From Stomoxys calcitrans (lineage: Eukaryota; Arthropoda; Insecta; Diptera; Muscidae), in contig NC_081554.1 in NCBI RefSeq assembly GCF_963082655.1, positions 61,893,820 through 61,957,819 of the forward strand: 64,000 bases of DNA, read 5' to 3'. Below, in pieces: positions 1 through 11,500 of this stretch. The position numbers and the translations under genes were made by a program. How positions within the stretch are numbered: position 1 is the stretch's first letter; every line of letters begins with the position of its first letter. The notes beneath the pieces were generated by a model that was given only the letters and a program-made list of their open reading frames with translations, was not told the origin of the DNA and made no database searches.

Positions 1-210
1 AGCATGTCCACCTATGACGCTGGACGCCTGGGTTCGAATACTGGCAAGACCATCAGAAAAAATTTTCAGCGGTGGTTTTCCCCTCCTAACACCAGCCATA
101 AGGGGGAATTCTTCTGGTAAATTGGGTTGATAGAGAATGCTTATCAATGCAAATTTTGCCCATGAACATTCCACTAAGGAACAGGGGCAAACTTCTCACA
201 TGCTTATCAA
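1..210. mobile_element. tRNA-derived SINE fragments at the window edge
   Basis: Bases 1-98 match the head of the SINE seen complete at 7444-7745. They contain the B-box-like GGTTCGAATAC and the adjoining CAGCGGTGGTTTTCCCCTCC block; the A box would lie before the window. Bases 147-205 match the far end of the same SINE but in the opposite orientation, so these are two pieces or a rearranged copy. The SINE piece ends where LINE coding sequence begins at about 206. Confidence 0.65.
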
Positions 211-384
211 CGAATGCGAATTATCAACGCATCACTGGCAGAAGGCTCGATAAGAGAGATTGTGACCAGAGGAACTCCGAAAGGAGCATTTTTATCTTTT
301 CTATTGTGGCTTTTGGTGATCAATGGGATTCTGATATGTTTCGAGAGGGAGAAGGTGAAGGCCGTTGCCTACGCGTACGACGTT

Positions 385-1831
385 CTGTTGTTGTTGTAGC
401 AGTTTGTTGTGTTCTATCTTTCGTCTGCTTGATTCTGTTAAGTGTCAAGACCCAGGAAGTCTGCGACTTAGATGGGGTGCGTCCACAGGGATCAGGGTCA
501 GAGTCGAGTGGATCTGTCTGGGCAGTTGAACAGGTGACATGTATCGTGGGGGCCCTGGTTACAATCAGGACATACATCTTGCACGTCGGCATCAATCCTT
601 GCTCTGTAGCAGTTGAGGCGGCTGCATCTGTCGGAACGTAATTGAGCCAGAACTACTCTTATTTGCCGGGGGAGGTCAATTTCTTCAAATGCAATGGGAG
701 GCGGTCGTTCTCCAAGAACTACATTCACCCGGTAGCCATTTACCGCATCAGCTACCGTGTCTGCATAAATTATGTCTGTATAAATCTTGTAGCGCTGAAC
801 CTCATGCTCCAGATGATGATTTGGATAATCTCTGCGATAACAGCCAAAAAGGTATTGCTTAGACAGCATGTAGTTATGTCTTCGCACTGGGTAGGATCTT
901 GTCTCATGATGAAGGTGGTCCACATGAGAACTGAGGAGACAGCCCGTCGCAGTTCGGAGTGCGGCATTCTGACAGATCTGAATATTATTCCACTGCGTGT
1001 CACAAAGTTGACGAGACCACACTGGCGCTGCATAACTTACCACAGACCGGCCAATTGCTTTGCACGTGGTCAACAAGGTTTCTTTGTCTGCACCCCAAGT
1101 GCTGCCAGCAAGTGACTTGAGGACCTTGTTTCTACTTTTGACATTATCGCAAATTGCTGTGGCATGTGGGGGAAATGTGACGCCAAGTATTTTGGGACAC
1201 TTGATGGTCGGAATCATTTCTCCTTCGACCATCACGGTCAGCTCAGTATTCACCTCACGCGTATTTGTAGTGAACAATGCCGTCTGGAGGGGGTGGAATG
1301 CAGGATAGGTAGAGGTTAAACAGTGCCGGAGATATCACCACACCTTGGTGAACTCCCTGTTTCACTTTACGGTGCTTCGACTTCTTATACCTAAGTTCCA
1401 CAAATGACTGGCGACCACACAGATAATTCGCGACCCAGCGTTTCAGGACTGTCTGGAGGGACGTGTTGGTAATGTCCTCAAATAGTTTGGCATGGCTGAC
1501 CGTGTCGAATGCCTTCGATAGGTCCAGTGCCAAGAGGACCGTCCTATCACATGGCCTGGGCTGATCGAAGCCACGGCAAATGTGTGTGGTGATGGAATGC
1601 AAAGCAGTTGTTGTGCTATACAGTCTTCGAAATACATGCTGATGCTCGGCGAATGGAAATTCTCCTACAAGGCTCGGGAGGAGTAATGCCTCAAGCGTCT
1701 TTGTTACTGGTGTGAGAGAAGAGAAATCGGTCTGTACGACTCCCCTAAACTCAGGCCCTTTCCAGGGCCTCTGCCCATTTTCCAGACGTCGGGAACGTAA
1801 AGAGTGTTCGTACGACGAATGTACGTGTTCA
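385..1831 (-). mobile_element. Jockey-clade LINE, 5' truncated and internally deleted
   Basis: The minus strand encodes Jockey-type ORF2 pieces. At 1255-1831 the reverse transcriptase contains ALDLSKAFDTVSH and GVHQGVVISPALFNLYLS. At 498-1277 the C-terminal part contains AAPVWSRQ, RVVLAQLRSDRCSRLNCYRAR and the terminal CPDCNQGPHDTCHLFNCP zinc-binding motif. Between the two parts the catalytic YADD block is deleted: the frame stops after HYKYA and reappears at TTNTREV. A second deletion sits near HEVQRYKIY. The 3' end is a (TACAACAACAACAG)-like tail at about 385-400. Flanking 9-bp direct repeats TACGACGTT at 376-384 and 1832-1840 mark the target-site duplication. Confidence 0.85.
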
Positions 1832-2623
1832 TACGACGTTGTCATCATGGTAGGTGGCCGTTTCCTCTCTTCTATTGCGGACCTCGTTCAGGGAGCTTTG
1901 AGAAAGCTGTCCGGAAGAGCTAGTCCCAATGGTCTTGGTTATATATCCCAGAAAAACTGGTCCTTTTGACCAGGAGGAGGGAAATGGGTGTTTTTAATGG
2001 ACATGTCCTGCATGGGGTGGAGCTACCGCTCTCCTCGGAGGCCTAGTATTTGAGGGTCTTTCTTGACCAGAAACTAAGTTGGAGAAGAAACGTTGAAGAA
2101 AGGGTCAAAAGAGGACTGCATCCGCTCACTCTTGTCGCAACTCTTTAAGTAGGCGTTGGGGCCTAAGACCGGGGACGGTGCATTGAATGTTTACAGCGGT
2201 CGTTCGGCCAATTCTCACCTATGGTTGTCTGGTGTGGCACAAACCTCTGGACAATTCTGCCCTTCACAGAATGATCGAGAAGGCACAGTGTAACGCGCTA
2301 GTCCTAATCTCTGGGACAAGGAAAAGTGCCTTGAGAGAGGCGCTAAATGTCATTCTCGGTTTTATACCTATGCACCTTTACGTAGGGTGAGTAGCAACAA
2401 AGATCACCATGAGACTGGGGGAGTCAGCTACATGGCGCTCTTCTTATTTAGGCCATTCTTCTGTTCTGCGTGGGTATGGTGTTGCCGCGTGGCAACTGCT
2501 GTATACGCCCAGACCGATTATAGGAGTCCTTCCTTGTTGCTGGCTTGGAAGTCGTTTTTTCGACTCTCGTTTTCCCGGGACCCTCTGCGTACACAGATGG
2601 GTCTAAATTGGATGGAGCACTGT

Positions 2624-2931
2624 AGCAGGAGTCTTCATTGAATTCCTTGGAATCGGGGAATTTTATAGACTTCTGGATGGTGTCAGCGTCTTTCAGGCGG
2701 AGGTCGTCGCGATCCTGAAGGCGCTAGAGATGATGTTGATTCGGGAGCTGCCGCTTGAGATCGAAACTTGGAGGGGGGCACGGGAGCAGGAGTCTTCATT
2801 GAATTCCTTGGAATCCGGGAATCTTATAGACTTCTGGATGTTTGCAGCATCTTTCAGGCAGAGGTCTTCATGATCTTTAAGGCGCTAGAAATGATGTTGA
2901 TGCGAGAGCGGCCGCTTGAGGTCGAAACTTG
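2624..2931 (+). repeat. Two-copy tandem duplication inside the LINE RNase H region
   Basis: A segment of about 147 bp beginning AGCAGGAGTCTTCATTGAA occurs at 2624-2771 and again at 2785-2931, offset 161 bp. Both encode the GVFIEFLGI...YRLLD...FQAE...LKALEMMLxRE region between the first two catalytic residues of RNase H. By eye the copies differ at only about 15-20 positions. Confidence 0.8.
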
Positions 2932-3984
2932 TTAGAAGATGCAAAGAGCTTGTTCGAACCATGGGAAAGGCTGTCAGGCTCTGCTGGGTCCCAGACCATC
3001 AAGTTGTGGCGGGGAACGAAGCAGCAGATGAACTGGCCAGGAATGAATCGCTGATTGCCACAAATCTTGCTACGGAATCAGTGAGACTTCCACATTACGG
3101 GCTTCTTGGTAGCGTGGACGCTTTCTACGATGACTGCACGAATAGGGCGTTGGATAGTGCTGTAGGTTATAGAGCGTCAAAGGCCCTGATGTTGTTGTTG
3201 TAGCCACATTATCATGTGGAGGTGGCGATCCTCGTTCGTTCGCCGTTGGAACAGGGTGTCCATTGAGTATTTAAAGGCGCCAATAAATCGCCTTGTCATC
3301 TCGAGCATCATAGGCACTCAGTTTTTTTTGCAAGAGCCAATGCCGCCCGGCCTGTCACTGAGACTCTCCGCTCGATACCGCCGATTGTCCGCGACTACCT
3401 CAAAGTCCCAGTAGCCAATTATTTTGCGAGAAAGAACGTCGCTTGTCCTGAGGCTGAGAAAGCATAACTTAGAACTGCTAATAGGAGTCCTGACTGTTCT
3501 TTGACGTCGTGCTGAGCGCAGGGAGAGGCAGATTTCTGCAGCATGTGCGATGACGAAGAGGAATTGGGGAGACGGTCGAGCACCTGTTGTATCACTGCTC
3601 CACAATTGCGAGGAGAACAGCTCTTTCCGAGCCTGCATTGCCTACAGGCTCTTATCCCCCTTGTTATTCTTGAGTTATGTAGAGGCCTGAATTGGCTGAC
3701 GGGAACATACTCTCGACGGAAACATACTCTTGTCTTATGCTAAGTTTCAATTTTCTGCTCTTATTTGCTGTCTTGTTTCGTTCTGTGGTGTTTTTCATTT
3801 TTTCCTCTCCATTTTCTTCTTTCTTTCTTCTAGGGTAAACACAATGGACCTAAGGTGTGCGAGTGAAGCGGCTGGCAACCGAGGTTGCTGGTCGCATGCC
3901 CTCCAACCTAATAAAAGCTTGAAGACGCTTTGGCGGCAGAATTTTCGGCTGATTTGGAGACAAAGAACTCTAAGGACCCAATTC

Positions 3985-4396
3985 TGAATTCAAAAGGCGA
4001 AAGATTTGTGTCGATAATGGACTGAATGGAAAAACTCTTGGTAACGACGAAGGTAATTTTATATATATCAGTACAACTTGAACTTCTGTTAATGACATTG
4101 CCTCGGTATCACTGGATGTACTAAGGCCCATAAAGATATTTGAGATTAATATGTTATCACCCGATTTCACTGAAATGTAGTCCGCCAAAGTTCGAACCGA
4201 ATATGGTCCAGATGCACAATATTCCAATATTGCTGTCATATAGTCCTATCTACAGATTTGGGGTATTCAGACCATAAAAGACTCGTTTATATTCGATTTG
4301 GCTGAAATGTAATAAAGGCATCACATACACCGACTTTGTTTAGATATAGCTCCCATATGATATGATATCCCGTTTTAACTTTTTAAGTTGTAATTA
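3985..4396. repeat. Degenerate mini-me-like array sequence
   Basis: The stretch carries decayed versions of the mini-me unit, such as GATATAGCTCCCATATGAT near 4331 and a TTCGATTTGGCTGAAATGT block near 4290. No head or tail motif is preserved. It lies between the LINE 3' end and a small TIR element. No gene was seen. Confidence 0.4.
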
Positions 4397-4629
4397 TTAG
4401 GTTGCCCAAAAAGTTATTGCGGATTTTTTAAAAGAAAGTAAATGCATTTTTATTAAAACTTAGAATGAACTTTAATCAAATATACTATTTTTACACTTCT
4501 AGAGCAAGCTAAAAGTAACAGCTGATAACTGACAGAAGAAAGAATGCAATTACAGAGTCACAAGCTGTGAAAAAATTTGTCAACGCCGACTATATGAAAA
4601 ATCCGCAATTACTTTTTGGGCAACCAAAC
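4397..4629. mobile_element. TIR element (mariner-like MITE), copy 1
   Basis: The ends are inverted repeats beginning GGTTGCCCAAAAAGT and closing with its complement, and the interior is non-coding. The other copies are at 4817-5029, 7089-7325, 23994-24141, 42935-43172 and 57293-57525. This one has a diverged outer end (TTAGGTTGCCC against TTGGGTTGCCC). TA target duplications on better copies and the TIR style suggest mobilisation by a mariner-family transposase; that is inference. Confidence 0.75.
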
Positions 4630-4816
4630 ATTAAGATTCTGTTCCGATTTGACTTTTTAGCTTCGTAACGACACATTTATTATCCGATTAGTTTGTCATT
4701 TTGCACGGCTGGACCAAATCTTATATACCCTCCGCCATGGACCACATTTGTCAAGTTCTTTGGCCGATGTCTCTTTATAGACAAACAAAGGATAATGGAT
4801 AATAATTGCTATACTA

Positions 4817-5029
4817 TTGGGTTGCCCAAAAAGTAATTGCGGATTTTTCATATAGTCGGCGTTGCATTCTTGCATTCTTTCTTCAATCAGTTATCAGCTG
4901 TTACTTTTAGCTTGCTTTAGAAAAAAAGTGTAAAAAAAGAATTAATCAAATATACTTTCATTCTAAGTTTTATTAAAAATGTATTAAATTTCTTTTAAAA
5001 AATCCGCAATTACTTTTTGGGCAACCCAA
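4817..5029. mobile_element. TIR element (mariner-like MITE), copy 2
   Basis: Bounded by TTGGGTTGCCCAAAAAGTAA and its complement, with a TA duplication at 4815-4816 and 5030-5031. It sits inside a mini-me unit, splitting the CTATACTATTGGAGC-type sequence. A small central deletion makes it shorter than copies 3 and 5. Confidence 0.85.
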
Positions 5030-7088
5030 TATTTCAGATATACTAAATTATGAACCGATTAGGGTCATACTTGGTCTGGCTGTTCGAGACCAAAGTGTGT
5101 GCATTGTGCAAAATTTCAGCCAAATTGAATAAGCATTGCTCCTTATAGGAGGTCAAGAAATAAAATTAAGAGATCTGTTTATATGGCAGCTATATCAGGT
5201 TGGTTATGAACCGATTCAGGCCATATTTAACACGTATGTTAAAGGACATGCAAAAAGTCGTTGCGCAACATTTCAGCCACATTGGATAAAGATTGCTAAC
5301 TTTAGAGGCTCAAGAAGTAGAATCGGGATATCAAACCAAAACACTTCGGATAAAAATTGCGCCCTCTAGCGGTTAAAAATGTCGAGATCCGGGATCGGTT
5401 TATGTGGGAGCTATATCAGGTTATGAACCGAATTAAACCATACTTGTCATAGTTGTTGGAAGTCAAAATCAAACACTTGGTGCAATATTTTAGCCAAATC
5501 GGAGAAGAATTGCGCCCTCTAGAGGCCTAATAAGTCAAGATCCGATATCGGTTTATATGGCAGCTGTTACAAGAAATCGACCGATTTGGTCCATATTTTA
5601 AAAGTCATACAGGAAGTCGTTGTGCAAAATTTCAGCCACATCGAATAAGAATTGCTCCCTTTAGATGCTCAAGAAGTAGAATCGGGAGATTGGTTTATAT
5701 TTGAGGTATGTCAGGTTGTGAACTGATTTTGTCCATACTAGGCGTAGTTGTTCACGCTCAAACTAAAACATTTTATTATAAATTTCAGTCAAATCGGATA
5801 ATAATTGCGCCCTCTAGCGGCTCAAGAAGTGGAGATTCGAGATCGGTTTATATGAGACCTATATCAGGTTGTAAACCGATTTGAGACATACTTGGCACAG
5901 TTGTTGATGGTCCAACCAAAACACTTCATGCTAAATTTCAGACAAATTGGATAATGATTGCGCCCTCTAGCGTTTCAAGAAGTCAAGATCCGAGATCGGT
6001 TTATATAAGAGTTATATCAGGTTGTAAACTGATTTGAGCTATACTTGGTACAGTTTTTGATGGTCAAACCAAAACATATTACTCAATATTTCAGCCAAAT
6101 GGGATAGTTATTGCGGCCTCTAGCGGCTCAAGAAGTCAGGATCCGAGCTATATTAGGTTATAGACCGATTTGGAGCATACTTGGCATAGTTGTTGGAAGT
6201 CAAACTAAAACACTTTGTGCACAATTTTAACCAAATCGGAGAAAAATAAGCCTAAATCGGCGTATATGGCAGCTATACCAAACTATGAACCGATTTGCCC
6301 CATTTACAATCCCAACCGACCTGCACTAATAGGAAGTATTTATGCAAAATTTCAGCTTTTATTCCTAGCTTTACTCCTTCAAAGGTTAGCGTGCTTTCGA
6401 CAGACAGACGGACGGACAAACATGGCTAAATCGAATAAGAATGTCACGACCATCGGATTATAATGGCGCCCTCTAGAGGCACAAGAAGATCTAAGATCAG
6501 TTTATATAGCAGCTATATTAGGTTGTGAACCGCTTTGAACCATACTTGGCACAGTTGTTGATGGTCAAACCAAAACACTTCATGTGAAATTTCCGACAAA
6601 TCGAGCAATGATGGCGCCCTCTATCGACTAAAGAAGTCGAGATCCCAGATCGGTTTATATAAGAAATATCAGGTTATGAAGCTATTTGGACCATACTTGG
6701 CATAGTTATTGATGGTCAAACCAAAACACTTCAAGCAAAATTTCAGCCAAATCCGATGATGATTGCGCCCTCTAGCGGCTAAAGAAGTCAAGATCCGAGA
6801 TAGGTTTATCTGGGAGCTATATCAGGTTATAAACTGATTTAGACCATACTTGGCATAGTTGTTGGAAGTCAAAAAAAACACTTGGCGCTTAATTTAAGCC
6901 AAATCGGACAAGAATTGCGCCCTCTAGAAGCTCAAGAAATTAAGATCCGAGATCGGTTTATATGGGAGCTATATCATGTTATGAACCGTTTTGGACCATA
7001 ATTGGCATAAAACACTTGGTGCAAAGTTTTAGCAAAATCGGACGAGAATTGCACCCTCTAGAGGTTCATGAAGTCAAGATCCGATATA

Positions 7089-7325
7089 TTGGGTTGCCCA
7101 AAAAGTAATTGCGGATTTTTCATATAGTCGGCGTTGAGAAATTTTTTCACAGCTTGTGACTCTGTAATTGCATTCTTTCTTCTGTCAGTTATCAGCTGTT
7201 ACGTTTAGATTGCTTTAGAAAAAAAGTGTAAAAAATGTATATTTGATTAAAGTTCTTTCTAAGTTTTATTAAAAATGCATTTACTTTCTTTTAAAAAATC
7301 CGCAATTACTTTTTGGGCAACCCAA
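7089..7325. mobile_element. TIR element (mariner-like MITE), copy 3
   Basis: About 237 bp with matching TIRs of roughly 30 bp and TA duplications at 7087-7088 and 7326-7327. It is inserted at the TA-rich run at the head of the inverted mini-me element. Confidence 0.88.
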
Positions 7326-7443
7326 TATATAATTTGCTGGGCCTTGGATCAATATTTTGATGTTTTACAAACGGAATAACGAAATTAGTTTAACCCCATC
7401 CTATGGTGGAGGGTATAAAAAGGGTCCTAGAGAGGTGTTACGG

Positions 7444-7745
7444 AGGCCGCCGTAGAGCAGAGGTGAACGCCTGGGTTCGAATCCTGGCGAGACCATCAGA
7501 AGACATTTTCAGCGGTGGTTTTTCCCTTCTAATGCTGACAACATTTGTGAGGTACTATGCCATGTAAAACTTCTTTCCAAAAAGGTGTCGTACTGCGGCA
7601 CACCGTTCGGACACGGCTATAAAAAGGAGGCCCTTGTTTGTCATTGAGCTTAAACTTGAATCGGATTGCACTCATTGATATATGAGAAGTTTGCCCCTGT
7701 TCCTTAGTGGAATGTTCATGGGCAAAATTTGCAATTTGCAAAGAG
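7444..7745 (+). mobile_element. tRNA-derived SINE, near full length
   Basis: The head resembles a tRNA: an A-box-like CGTAGAGCAGAGGTGAACG (7449-7467, shortened in this copy) and a perfect B box GGTTCGAATCC. The body follows, with GACCATCAGAA, CAGCGGTGGTTTTTCCC and GAGGTACTATGCCATGTAAA. A TATA-like GGCTATAAAAAGGAGGCCC lies near 7615. The 3' part ends in GAATGTTCATGGGCAAAATTTGC. The same order is found in seven or more copies in this window. The anticodon stem is not intact, so this is a mobile element rather than a working tRNA gene. Confidence 0.85.
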
Positions 7746-7804
7746 GTGTTAGACCTGAGAACTCCAAACCCCTTTGGGATTTTACAGGCACAGAGGGGAT
7801 ACTT

Positions 7805-7905
7805 TACTCATATCAATGAGTGCGGTCAGATAGAAGTTTAAGGGTAATGATAAGGAAACTCATTTTTGTTGTACCGAATACGAACGACTTGCCGCAGAGC
7901 GACAC
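7805..7905 (-). mobile_element. Old, degraded SINE fragment
   Basis: CATATCAATGAGTGCGGTC followed by AAGTTTAAGGGTAATGATAAGG and TTGCCGCAGAGCGACACCA matches the middle of the SINE in reverse orientation. It is more diverged than the neighbouring copy. Head and terminal parts are not recognisable. Confidence 0.55.
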
Positions 7906-8534
7906 CACAAGTTCGCCAACGCCATCACGGGATTAACACCATTGAACATTTCTTCTAGGATGTTGTACAGTGATATTAATGGTAAAATACCGTTTCCTTT
8001 TTCGAAACTTGCAAATACCACTGTGCATGCAACATAAAAATACCTAATTTTAGCTGCAGTGGGTGGTTGATTGGCTTTTGCAAATATCTTTAATGGAGGA
8101 GTAAATGTGTTTAATGATTTTGTTTGCCTTTGATAAACAAAGGCAGGTGGAGTTTCTACAGTGTAGTCCAGTTGTCATGAGAATAGTGATGATATGGGAA
8201 TGCATTGCATTTACCATTGAAGAATATCTAATCAAGCGTAAATATGGGCAATAATCAGCTAATATTGTTGGGGTTGTTGGTGTGCTGTAGCATGGGCTAA
8301 GGTGCGTCTTGTTACAAACCCTGTTGGTGGTGGGGCAACAAACGTCTATCATCAAAGCCAATTTTGTTGTTGTTATGTTTAGCTAAAACTACTTTACGTG
8401 TTGAAAAATGCTGAAGTTTTAAAACTTTTTACTTTTTGGTAGCGTTTTTGGGATTTTGGACTAGATTTGCTGTTGGTGTAGATAATGTTGATGATGATGG
8501 CGATGATGTTTAGGTTGAATTGAAAAACAAACTC
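7906..8534. other. Repeat-poor 3' flank of Fam92
   Basis: No repeat family recognised elsewhere in the window occurs here. The segment lies just downstream of the Fam92 stop codon on the minus strand and probably holds its 3' UTR. Two ATTAAA hexamers on the minus strand (plus TTTAAT near 8089 and 8110) are possible polyadenylation signals; neither can be confirmed by sequence alone. Confidence 0.4.
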
Positions 8535-11500
8535 TTAAGACTGCACATTCATTTGTTTTTGCAACCTTACATGAGTGGCGGCTACAGCTTTGAAGGGATG
8601 TTTAACTTGAGGCTTGGCTAAGGGTTTCTTAAAATTAAATTTGGTATTTGCCTTTGGCTCAGAGGCAGTATCGGAAGCATTGGCCGCTTCGCCAACATCT
8701 TCGGCTTCGGTGTTGGAATCATCTTCTGTCTTGGAGTCCAGACTCTCATCCTAAAAGAAAAAGAAAACATAAAATAAAACCGCAATAGCTTTAAAAATGC
8801 TTATGTTTACCTCATCATCATCTTCTTCGTCATCATCATCATCCACCTCGTCATCATCGTCGTCCTCATCATCCTCATCATCATCCTAAAACATAAGATT
8901 TTAGTTACTGAAGTTCAAATACTTCTGCCAGGTTTGTTAACCTTTCCATCCGCCAAATTTTTAGTAGATTTCGACATGCGGCTCTTACGCTTCAGAGGAC
9001 TTAACAATTGACCTCTATCCAAACTTTCCATAGACTGAGATCTTAGACTGTTGGATTTTTTATTTTTTGATAGCTTCTTTTCTTGAGTCTCATTTTTGGT
9101 TTTCATTAGTTTTTGAAATTCCACAAAGTCACCACGTTCATCGATATTGGAGACATCATAATAGCTAGCCGTTAAGGCTTCCAAGGCCTTGGTATGATAT
9201 CTCATGGTAATTAGAATGAAATCGCTTAAAATATTTTTCACATCGTTTAATTTGCGTTTCTCAAAATTGCTAATGATTTCATCGATTTCCTTATTTGTGC
9301 GATTGACTTCCATTTTAGCTTTGAGTAGTTCAGAATCAGCGGCAGACTTGAAAAGGGATTAAAAATAGACGGGAGTCAAAAGATTATGGAAATGAAGAGA
9401 TAGAGTTATTTGAAGTGTTAGTTGTGACACCACAGTAATTTCTTGTTGCGAACGACGATAGTTCCGTGTGAGAAACTCGAAACCACGATAGCTTTCTTAT
9501 ATACCTATTAGGTAGGATGGGCTAATTTGCAGGGACTAAAAAGTCTTACCAAGCGGTTGAAAAAATCGTAATATACGACATATTTTTAGTTTTCGGAGTT
9601 TCATCCAAGAAACCATGGAGTCAAAATCAAGATTAAAATTTTTTTGTTCCATCTGATGCTTTGAATTTGTCTTTAGCTCAGAATTTATAGTAGACTAGCT
9701 GGACCGGGCCCGCTCCGCTGCGCCTTCTTTTACTTTACACTTTCCTTGGAATATTTATTTTCGACAATTAAAGAGAATTTTCTGAAATACCATGCTACGA
9801 AAATAGTATATCGCTTGACAACCAGTTTAACAATATAAGTGCATTTATCTGAATCCCATCTTTATTGGTCTACGAATTTAAGTTTGGATGTAAGGTGTAC
9901 TCCATTCTAAAAATACTTTATTTCAGCCCGATATTCTCATGATGTCTGATTTAGGGGTATTTTCGGGGGTGAGGGTGAATATCCACCAGATACTTGGCCC
10001 TGAAAAAATACCAGCATCGTGCTCTTCTCCTAAATACCATTTTTTTCAATCCAATATTGCCATTGGCTTTGAGGGGAGTTTATAGGATGAAGCGTCCTCC
10101 AAACACATGGCCCCAAATAGGTTATCAAATTCGTTTTCTAATCTCAATTACCTTTCATTTGAGCCACATATTGGCATGGTGGAAAAATGTTTACCCTTTG
10201 GGGGGTGTTTTGTGGAAAGGGTGATGCCCTAAATACATGGCCCTACATTTGGATATCAAATTTGTATTCTACTCCCAAATACTTTTATTTGAGCCCCATA
10301 TTGAGATGGTCAGTAAAAACTTGCTGTTTGTGGGGTATTTTGGGAAAGGGGTAGAGCCCCAGAAAATTGGTCCCGAAAATGGGTATCCATACTTGCTCCA
10401 CCCCCCAATACCTTTCACTTAAACTCCACATTGACATGCTCGGTAAATATGGCCGATTTAGGGGTGTTTTGGGGATTGGAGTGGTCCCCCAAACACTAAG
10501 CCCGGAAAATATATCAGCAACGTGCTCTATTCTCATATATCAATATATCATTTATTTGAACCCCATATTGCCATTGGCCTCAAAATTGTATATCAAATTC
10601 GTTTTCTAATCTCATTTAAACTCCTTATTGCAAAAGTCTGCAAATATGTCCGGTTTGGGGTATGGGCCCTAAAAACTATGAATATCGAGCTCCACTGTCT
10701 TGAAGACCCAAATTGTCTTGGTGAGCAAATACGTCTTACTTGGGGGTTTGTTATGGTGGTGGGACATCCCCCAGACAGTTGGACCCGAATGTTGATATCA
10801 GATACTTCCAAATACCTTTAATTTGAGCTCCATTTTTCCTTAGTCGGCAAACATGATCGGCTTGGGCTGTGTTTTGGGGGATGGGCGGCCACTCAGTGAG
10901 TTGGCCTTGAAAATATATATCGGATTCGTGTACCACTTTAAAAACCCTCTTATTTAAGCCGCATATTGCAAAGTCAGCAAATACTTACTATTTGGGAGGT
11001 GTTTTGGGGTCGGGGTGGCCCGATAGATACTTTTCCCGAACATTGATATCAAATTCGTGCTTTACTCCCAAAGATCTTTCATTTGAGCCCCATATCGCTA
11101 TGGTCGTACATTTTTCCCCTTTGGGGATGTTTTTTGGGAGAGGCTCCCCCCAGAAACGTGGTCCCACATTTGGATATCAGATTCGTATTCTACTCGCAAA
11201 TACCTTTCATTTGAGTCCCATATTCCCATGACCGGTAAATATGTCCGATTTAGGGGTGTTTTGGGGGTTGGGTGGTGTTGTGGGGGTGGGGTGGCCCCAT
11301 AAACACTTTTCCCGAATATTGATATCAGATTCGTGCTTTACTCCCAAAGACTTTTCATTTGAGCCCCATATTGCTATGGTCGTAAATTTGTCTCCTTTGG
11401 GGGATGTTTTTGGGGAGAGGCGGCCCCCCAAACACTTGGCCCCACATCTGGATATCAGATTCGTATTCTACATTCAAATACCTTTTATTTAAGCCCCATA

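Larger units (their letters stand above)
206..3920 (+). mobile_element. 5'-truncated RNase-H-bearing LINE (R1/LOA/I group), split by a Jockey insertion
   Basis: A dead non-LTR retrotransposon in two blocks, 206-384 and 1832-3920. Block one encodes the end of the reverse transcriptase: a TPQGG-like motif read as GTPKGAFLS, then YAYD where the family has YADD, so a catalytic aspartate is lost. The frame resumes in block two at 1841 (GRFLSSIADLVQGALRKLSG), followed by a SSEAKYLGV-like block in another frame and RPILTYGCLVW (2200-2235). An RNase H region follows, with YTDGSKLDG near 2590-2616 and WVPDHQVVAGNEAADELAR near 2985-3040. A frameshifted CDDEEE...CC terminal zinc-knuckle region lies at 3540-3620. 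The 3' UTR is pyrimidine-rich and contains AATAAA near 3910. Several frameshifts and an internal duplication confirm decay. The clade label rests on the RT plus RNase H order only. Confidence 0.75.
4690..7440 (-). mobile_element. Inverted INE-1/mini-me-type element with central tandem repeats
   Basis: Read on the minus strand, the head lies at about 7330-7428 (TTTTTATACCCTCCACCATAGG and the CACCTCGAAAT-like block) and the tail near 4715-4740 (CCATGGCGGAGGGTATATAAG). Between them are about a dozen units built on a CCTCTAGAGGGCGCAATT core and a TATAAACCGATC core. The GC-rich hairpin expected at the tail is decayed here. Two TIR elements (4817-5029, 7089-7325) are inserted in it. Confidence 0.7.

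Noticed and set aside
642..1115. 157-codon plus-strand frame
   Set aside because: Antisense shadow of the Jockey C-terminal region, which has clear motifs on the minus strand.
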